DNA from: Acrocarpospora corrugata
Lineage (GTDB): Bacteria > Actinomycetota > Actinomycetes > Streptosporangiales > Streptosporangiaceae
NCBI RefSeq assembly: GCF_009687845.1
Contig: NZ_BLAD01000042.1
Location: 103,087-167,086 of the forward strand
Direction of reading: 5' to 3'
Length of the DNA: 64,000 bases
A model generated the notes under the pieces. That model was not told the DNA's origin and ran no database searches. It saw nothing but the letters and a program-made list of their open reading frames with translations. The translations under genes were made by a program, and so were the position numbers. Numbering within the stretch: position 1 is the stretch's first letter; each line of letters starts with the position of its first letter. Shown here one piece after another: positions 58,969-64,000 of the stretch.

Positions 58969-59444
58969 CCGACAGGCCGGTAACGGGAGCGGAGCCGTAC
59001 CAGGGGGGACCTGGTGGCGTCGATGTAGTCGACGGACAGGACGGCGGCGAGGAAGAGGGTGTGGTCGCCGGCCGGGACGACTCTGGTGGTCTCGGCTTCG
59101 AGGGCGGCCACGCCGCCGTCGACGATGAGCGCCTCGGAGAGGGAGCCGCGGTGGTGCGGGGTGCCCGCGAGCAGTAGCCGCGCGCCCGGCCGGCCGGGGG
59201 TGGCGAAGCGGGAGGCGATGGTCTGCTGGCCGTCGGCGAGCAGGCTGGCCGCCCAGCGGTCGCGGCGGAGCAGGAGTTCGGTCAGGTAGCTGGACGAGGT
59301 GAGGCTGACCAGGATCAGCGGCGGCTCTGCGGACACCGACAGCAGGGTGCTGACCGTGTTGCCCACGTCGTCCCTGTCGTCCTTGACGGTGACCACGGCC
59401 ACCCCGCCGGCCAGTTGCGCCATCGCCTCGGTGAACTCGCTCAC
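58965..59444 (-). CDS. Flavin reductase-like domain protein
   Basis: 159 aa, GTG start. MSEFTEAMAQLAGGVAVVTV, VSTLLSVSAEPPLILVSLTS and HTLFLAAVLSVDYIDA are typical of small flavin reductase (FMN-binding split barrel) proteins that supply reduced flavin to monooxygenases. There is no clear ribosome site; TAGGGT 7-12 nt upstream could be a -10 box for a leaderless message. No partner oxygenase is nearby. Confidence 0.9.
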   Translation of the reverse strand: MSEFTEAMAQLAGGVAVVTVKDDRDDVGNTVSTLLSVSAEPPLILVSLTSSSYLTELLLRRDRWAASLLADGQQTIASRFATPGRPGARLLLAGTPHHRGSLSEALIVDGGVAALEAETTRVVPAGDHTLFLAAVLSVDYIDATRSPLVRLRSRYRPVG

Positions 59445-59491
59445 CCGAGGAACCCTAGCCCTCGGGTGAGGGCCAGGGTTCCGGTGGTGGG

Positions 59492-60406
59492 TTAGAGCAG
59501 GCCGTTGGCAGTCAGCCAGTCCTTGGCGACGACCGGCGGGTCGTCCTTGTCGACGGCGATCTTCTTCATCATGTCGAGCAGGCCCTGGGTGGTGAGCTTG
59601 GACGAGATGGCGTCCAGGGTGGACTTCACGGTGTCGTCCACGCCGGCCTTGAAGACCAGCGGGGTGACGTTCTCGGCCGCGAAGGCGCTCTTGTTGTCCT
59701 CAAGGGAGACCAGGTCGTTGAGGATGATCTTGGGGTCGGTGGTGAAGACGTTGCCGACCTGGATGGTGCCGCTCTTGATGGCGTCGGCGGTGGTGGCGCC
59801 GGTGGGCTCCCACTGCTTGAACTCCAGGCCGTAGACGGTCTTGAAGTTCTCCTCCTGGCGCTCCTTGAACTCCGGCGGGCCGCCGACGATGAAGTCCTTG
59901 GAGACCTTGGCCAGGTCCTCGATGGTGGTCAGGCTGTTCTTGGTGGCGGTCTCCTTGCTGACCGTCAGCGAGTTGTTGTCCTGGGCCGCCGCGGGGGCCA
60001 GAACCTGCAGCTCGGGCGGGAGTGCGGTGCCCAGCGCGGCCACCACGTCGGTGGTGCTCTTGGCGGTGGCGTTCTTGTCGACGAAGGCCAGCAGCGAGCC
60101 GATGTACTCCGGCAGGATGGTCAGGCCGCCGGTCTTGATCTGGTCGTAGACGATCTCGCGGCTGCCGATGTTGGGCTTCTCGGTGACGGTGACGCCCTTG
60201 GCCTGGAGGGCCTGGGCGTAGATGGAGGCCAGCAGCACGCTCTCGGGGAAGTCGAACGAGCCGATGGTGACGCTGGCGGCGGCCGGCGCCGAACCCCCCG
60301 TACTGGCCGCCGTGGTCGGAGTGGCTTGAGTGAGCGGATCGGATCCGCCGCCGCACGCGGACAAGGCGAACACCGCGGCGACCGCGGTGGCGATGAGACG
60401 TTTCAC
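59492..60406 (-). CDS. Osmoprotectant/quaternary amine ABC transporter, binding lipoprotein
   Basis: 304 aa. The N-terminus MKRLIATAVAAVFALSACGG has a good lipobox (LSAC). The mature domain is OpuAC/ProX-like: ASVTIGSFDFPESVLLASIY, GSREIVYDQIKTGGLTILPE, YIGSLLAF and TDPKIILNDLVSLEDNKSAF. It binds a compatible solute such as glycine betaine, choline or carnitine. It is the last gene of the four-gene set, with a short gap (37 bp) after the second permease. Confidence 0.93.
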   Translation of the reverse strand: MKRLIATAVAAVFALSACGGGSDPLTQATPTTAASTGGSAPAAASVTIGSFDFPESVLLASIYAQALQAKGVTVTEKPNIGSREIVYDQIKTGGLTILPEYIGSLLAFVDKNATAKSTTDVVAALGTALPPELQVLAPAAAQDNNSLTVSKETATKNSLTTIEDLAKVSKDFIVGGPPEFKERQEENFKTVYGLEFKQWEPTGATTADAIKSGTIQVGNVFTTDPKIILNDLVSLEDNKSAFAAENVTPLVFKAGVDDTVKSTLDAISSKLTTQGLLDMMKKIAVDKDDPPVVAKDWLTANGLL

Positions 60407-60443
60407 GGGATATTCCCTTCGAAATCGGGAGGTTAAGTAGAGA

Positions 60444-61106
60444 TTAGCGGACCTGGCGCACCCCCGGCGAGACGATCACCCGGTGCAGCAGCGCGAAGCC
60501 GAACTGCACGGCCAGCGCCAGCAGCACGACGAGCACCGCTCCCCCGAAAACACTGGGGTAGTCCTTGGTGGCCAGACCGTCGATGATGTAGCGGCCGAGC
60601 CCGCCGAGACCCACGTACGCGGCGACGGTGGCCGTGGCCACCACCTGGATCGCGGCCAGCCGCAGCCCCAGCAGGATCAGCGGCAGCGCGACCGGCACCA
60701 GCGCCCGGAACAGCACCTGCGGCCCGCGCAGGCCCATCCCGTATGCGGCGTCCCGCAGATCGGCGTCCACGCCCCGGATGCCCTCGTAGGTGTTGACCAG
60801 GATCGGCGGGATCGCCAGCGCCACCAGCGGGATCAGCACCGGCCAGATGGTGCCCACCCCGATCAGCAGCACGACCAGCACCAGCAGGCCCAGCGTCGGC
60901 AGCGCGCGGGCCGCGTTGGCGGACAGCACCACGATCACGCCGCCCCGCCCGGTGTGCCCGATCAGCAGCCCCAGCGGCAGCGCGATCAGGGCCGCGATCG
61001 CGAAGGCCAGCACCGAGAACTCGACGTGCTGGAGCAGCCGGACGGGGATGCCGTCAGAACCCGACCAGTTGTCCGGGTTACCGAAGAAGTCGATCAGCCA
61101 GTTCAC
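60444..61106 (-). CDS. Osmoprotectant ABC transporter permease
   Basis: 220 aa from the GTG at 61106 (GGAGG 6 nt upstream), overlapping the previous stop as GTGA. Five to six membrane segments and the binding-protein-dependent transport loop (GVDADLRDAAYGMGLRGPQVL). Segments such as SANAARALPTLGLLVLVVLL and AAYVGLGGLGRYIIDGLATK are characteristic of OpuCB/ProW-type permeases. It pairs with the other permease to form the heterodimeric channel. Confidence 0.94.
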   Translation of the reverse strand: MNWLIDFFGNPDNWSGSDGIPVRLLQHVEFSVLAFAIAALIALPLGLLIGHTGRGGVIVVLSANAARALPTLGLLVLVVLLIGVGTIWPVLIPLVALAIPPILVNTYEGIRGVDADLRDAAYGMGLRGPQVLFRALVPVALPLILLGLRLAAIQVVATATVAAYVGLGGLGRYIIDGLATKDYPSVFGGAVLVVLLALAVQFGFALLHRVIVSPGVRQVR

Positions 61107-61774
61107 GCCGACCTCCGGGCCCGCGACCACGGCGTCAGCAGCCGTTGCAGCGCGATCAGCACCAGGTCGGCGCCGACGGCCAGCAGCACGATCAGGGCGA
61201 TGCCCACGATGATCGGCGTGTAGAACTGCCGCTGCCAGCCGTCGGTGAAGAGCGCGCCCAGGCCGCCCTGGCCGATCAGCGCGCCCACGCTGACCAGGCT
61301 GATGCTGGCCACCGTGGCCACCCGGACCCCGGCCAGCACCACCGGCGTGGCGATCGGCAGCTCCACCTGCAGCAGCCGCCGCAGCGGCCGGAAGCCCATC
61401 GCGACCGCCGACTGCCGGACGTGGTCGGGCACCGAGGTCATCCCGTCCACCACGGCCGGGATCAGCACGGCCAGCGAGAACAGGGTGAGCGGGATGATCA
61501 CCGTGGTCTGGGTGAGCCCGGTGACCGAGAGCAGGATGGAGAACAGGGCCAGCGACGGCATCGCGTAGACGATGTTCATCACGGCGGTGGCGGGCTGGTA
61601 GAGCAGCCGCCAGCGGGCGCAGGCCAGGCCGATCGGCAGCGCCAGCAGCAGCCCGAACAGGACCGGCGCGAACGCCATCACGACGTGGTTCTCCAGCAGC
61701 GTCCTGATCGCCAGCGGGCTGCCGTTGTCCCAGTTCCTGGCGATCCAGTCCCAGCGGACCAGCGGCTCATCCAC
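61103..61774 (-). CDS. Osmoprotectant ABC transporter permease
   Basis: 223 aa, GTG start overlapping the ATPase stop by 8 bp. Membrane segments plus the coupling loop (DHVRQSAVAMGFRPLRRLLQ). NIVYAMPSLALFSILLSVTG and SVGALIGQGGLGALFTDG match the OpuCB family. It is paralogous to the next permease. Confidence 0.94.
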   Translation of the reverse strand: MDEPLVRWDWIARNWDNGSPLAIRTLLENHVVMAFAPVLFGLLLALPIGLACARWRLLYQPATAVMNIVYAMPSLALFSILLSVTGLTQTTVIIPLTLFSLAVLIPAVVDGMTSVPDHVRQSAVAMGFRPLRRLLQVELPIATPVVLAGVRVATVASISLVSVGALIGQGGLGALFTDGWQRQFYTPIIVGIALIVLLAVGADLVLIALQRLLTPWSRARRSA

Positions 61775-62774
61775 GCGCGACCCCCGACACGGCGGCGTCC
61801 AGCGCGTCCCGGCCGAGCACGCCGAGCACGCCGCCGTCGCCGTCCACCGCGACCGCCAGGCCGTTGGCCGACAGCAGCGACGCGTCCAGCGCGGCCCGCA
61901 GCGAGTCCGTCGCCGGGTTGAAGCTCCCGTACGGCCGCAGCCCGCCGTCCAGCTTCCACCCCACCGGCTTGCCCTCCGCGAGCACCAGTTCCGGCGGCGG
62001 CGGGCTCAGCGGCACGTCCGCGGCCGGGATGAACGACAGCCGGCGGATGCCCCGGTCCCGGCCGAGGAACCCGCGGACGAAGTCGTCGGCGGGCTCGCTC
62101 AGCAGCGTGGCCGGGTCGCTGATCTGGGCCAGGTGCCCGCCCACCCGGAACACCGCGACGGTGTCCCCCAGCTTGACGGCCTCGTCGATGTCGTGGGTGA
62201 CGAACACGATCGTCTTGTGCAGTTCGGACTGGAGCCGGAGCAGCTCCTCCTGGAGGCTGGCCCGGACCACCGGGTCGACCGCGCTGAACGGCTCGTCCAT
62301 CAGCAGCACCGGCGGATCGGCGGCCAGCGCCCTGGCCACCCCCACCCGCTGCTGCTGCCCGCCGGACAGCTGGAACGGATACCGCCTGGCCAGCTTCGGG
62401 TCCAGCCCGACCCGCTCCAGCAGCTCCATGGCCCGCGCGCGGGCCTTCTTCCGGTCCCAGCCCAGCAGGTACGGCACGGTGGCGATGTTGTCCACGATCC
62501 GCCGGTGCGGGAACAGGCCGGCCTGCTGGATGACGTAGCCGATGCCGCGCCGGAGGGTGGCCGGCTCGATCGCCTTGACGTCCTGGCCGTCCAGCAGGAT
62601 GCGGCCGGCGGTGGCGTCGATCATCCGGTTGATCATGCGCAGCGAGGTCGTCTTGCCACAGCCGGAGGGCCCGACGAAGACGGTGATCGTCCCGCTGGCC
62701 GCCTCCAGGCTGAGGTTGTCCACCGCCACGGTCCCGTCCGCGTAGCGTTTGGTGACGCCATCAAATGTGATCAC
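61767..62774 (-). CDS. Osmoprotectant ABC transporter ATP-binding protein
   Basis: 335 aa, GTG start with GAGG 6 nt upstream. Walker A GPSGCGKTT, Q-loop VIQQAGLFPHRRI, signature LSGGQQQRVGVARAL, Walker B VLLMDEPFSAVDP and switch His in VTHDIDEA are intact. The ~95 residues after the ATPase (from about 240) are like the regulatory tails of OpuA/ProV proteins but are short and only weakly CBS-like. It energises uptake by the two permeases and is the first gene of the operon. Confidence 0.95.
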   Translation of the reverse strand: MITFDGVTKRYADGTVAVDNLSLEAASGTITVFVGPSGCGKTTSLRMINRMIDATAGRILLDGQDVKAIEPATLRRGIGYVIQQAGLFPHRRIVDNIATVPYLLGWDRKKARARAMELLERVGLDPKLARRYPFQLSGGQQQRVGVARALAADPPVLLMDEPFSAVDPVVRASLQEELLRLQSELHKTIVFVTHDIDEAVKLGDTVAVFRVGGHLAQISDPATLLSEPADDFVRGFLGRDRGIRRLSFIPAADVPLSPPPPELVLAEGKPVGWKLDGGLRPYGSFNPATDSLRAALDASLLSANGLAVAVDGDGGVLGVLGRDALDAAVSGVARG

Positions 62775-62992
62775 TCGTGACCTCGTCCCGGCAGTTGATC
62801 TCAGTGAGCCAGCCTACGAGGAGGCTGTCAGTTCTGTCGCCCAGGGCATCCGAATTGGAACTTTCGAAATGATCTATCGATAACCCGCCTCAAATATCCA
62901 ATCAAAAAGACCGCTATATAGTGCGCCGAAGGTCCCCCGCTTGGCATGATTGCTCCTACGATCCCTCCACAGGAACCCCAGAGGTACCGGCC

Positions 62993-64000
62993 GTGACACA
63001 ACCGCTCACCGGTCATCGCTCGCGGAGCGATCTGATCGCCGAGCTCTACGAGCGTCACGCCGCCGGGCTGTTCGCGTACTGTCACGATCAGCTCGGTGAG
63101 ACCGCCTCCGCCGCCGACGCCCTGGTGTCCGTGCTCACCAGCGTTCCCGGCAGCGAGCCGCAGCGTGCCGCTCTGTACGCGCTCGCCCGCCGCGAGATCT
63201 ACCGTCGCGACGTCAGCTACGCCCTGCCCGCCGTCGACTCGGTGGCCGACCCGGCGACCGCGCTGATCGAGCGCGTGTTCCGGGACATCCGGCCACACCA
63301 GCGCGAAGTGCTCCTGCTGTCCGCCGTCTGCGGGCTGAGCGTCAACGAACTCTCCTGGGTGCTCGACGTGGCCGTCGACACCGCCACCGAACTGACCAGC
63401 AGCGCGCGTAACCGGTTCGCCCAGACGCTGGCGACCGCGGTGCACGCCGCCGGTGAGGCCCCGTTCGTCCCTGCGGACGTGGCCGAGATCTACGACGCCA
63501 TCGGCGTCGCCCCGATCGAGGACGTGCTCGCGCGGCTGCCGTGGCGGCAGCCCGCCCACGGTGTACGCCAGCGCGTGCTGTCCGCGCTCCCTTTTGAGGA
63601 GCCGACGGCGGCCAAACCCCCGGGGTTGATCACCAAGAAGTTATGGCCGACCACACCGGTGTGGCCGCTGCCGCTGAAGGACCCGGACCAGGTCAGCAAC
63701 GCGTGCGTGGTGCAGTCCGAAGGACTGGCCGCACCGGCGGAGACCAAGACGGCGGAGACCAAGCCGCCGGGGCGGCGTCGGCATGAGGCGCTGACCGAGC
63801 CGATGCCGCGGATTCGCGGGTCGATCATGCGGGTGCTTTCGGACACCAAGCCGAGGCGCAGGCGTGCGCTCGGCGCTCCCGTCGCGCCGGCCCGGCCGGT
63901 CGACCAGGTGGAGGCGCTGGTCGAGGAGGGCCTGGCGACCTTCGGCAAGATGGAGTCGTTCGACGCCTTCACGCCGGCCGAGACCGAGGAACCGGCGACG
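62993..64000 (+). CDS. Sigma-factor-like protein, 3' end outside the window
   Basis: 336 codons are visible from the GTG at 62993 (GAGG about 9 nt upstream), open to the right edge. The first ~150 residues resemble an ECF-type sigma factor: region 2 (SDLIAELYERHAAGLFAYCH) and a region-4-like part (HQREVLLLSAVCGLSVNELS, then WVLDVAVDTATELTSSARNR). The tail is Pro/Lys/Arg-rich and may be an anti-sigma or membrane-linked extension. Region 2 is divergent, so DNA binding is uncertain. The 218-bp gap to the ABC operon holds divergent promoters. Confidence 0.75.
   Translation, partial: MTQPLTGHRSRSDLIAELYERHAAGLFAYCHDQLGETASAADALVSVLTSVPGSEPQRAALYALARREIYRRDVSYALPAVDSVADPATALIERVFRDIRPHQREVLLLSAVCGLSVNELSWVLDVAVDTATELTSSARNRFAQTLATAVHAAGEAPFVPADVAEIYDAIGVAPIEDVLARLPWRQPAHGVRQRVLSALPFEEPTAAKPPGLITKKLWPTTPVWPLPLKDPDQVSNACVVQSEGLAAPAETKTAETKPPGRRRHEALTEPMPRIRGSIMRVLSDTKPRRRRALGAPVAPARPVDQVEALVEEGLATFGKMESFDAFTPAETEEPAT

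Noticed and set aside
59492-62774. ABC importer as an exotic system
   Set aside because: Its four genes match the standard osmoprotectant (OpuC/ProU-like) layout.

Overview
This is high-GC actinobacterial DNA. The gene order gatB-gatA-gatC ... ligA - MetE-like - mnmA - cysteine desulfurase - etfA - etfB is the conserved actinobacterial block also found in mycobacteria. Together with a complete GlgE pathway, CBM2-linked secreted hydrolases, a CebR-type operator and many Hanks-type kinases it suggests a filamentous soil actinomycete, most likely Streptosporangiales. The genus cannot be fixed from the sequence alone. I saw no rRNA, tRNA, insertion sequence or CRISPR array.

Layout. 1-1940 holds the glutamyl-tRNA amidotransferase genes on the minus strand. 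2.1-6 kb has a membrane GGDEF-EAL protein divergent from a secreted GH6 cellulase with a perfect CebR operator. 6.4-15.5 kb has ligA, a small secreted protein, a MetE-like protein, a metallo-beta-lactamase-fold protein, mnmA, a DUF695 protein, cysteine desulfurase and a TetR regulator. 16-20 kb has an MFS transporter, a flavin-reductase-like protein and etfBA. 20-28.7 kb is a minus-strand run of three paralogous membrane Ser/Thr kinases, a YbaK-like editing protein, a Tat-type amine oxidase and an M55 aminopeptidase. 28.9-37 kb is glycogen/trehalose metabolism: glgP divergent from glgE-treS-pep2. 37-40.4 kb has an SppA-like peptidase and a CBM2-GH18 chitinase. 56.1-58.3 kb carries glgB, separated from the rest of its pathway. 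59.5-62.8 kb is an osmoprotectant-type ABC importer, and the window ends inside a sigma-factor-like gene.

The most interesting part is 40.5-53.7 kb, eight plus-strand genes. A membrane protein with a C-terminal nucleoside-phosphorylase domain comes first. After a 253-bp gap follow a membrane von Willebrand A protein, a GrpE-like factor, a lid-less Hsp70, a large helical/FN3-like protein, a soluble zinc-ribbon GTPase, a GAP1-like protein (GTPase-associated protein 1), and a membrane zinc-ribbon GTPase with an exported tail. The last seven genes are tightly spaced or overlapping and form one operon. The parts list resembles the GTPase-centred NTP-dependent conflict systems that have been predicted computationally, with the nucleoside phosphorylase as candidate effector. 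The region lies between pep2 and glgB, which are neighbours in Streptomyces, so it may be an insertion.

Three intergenic regions carry degenerate tandem repeats, each with its own unit (about 6.0-6.3, 14.7-14.9 and 15.5-16.0 kb). A fourth (17.26-17.38 kb) holds a duplicated hairpin and two copies of a 29-33 bp piece of the cysteine desulfurase gene. These are the main signals that ordinary genes do not explain.
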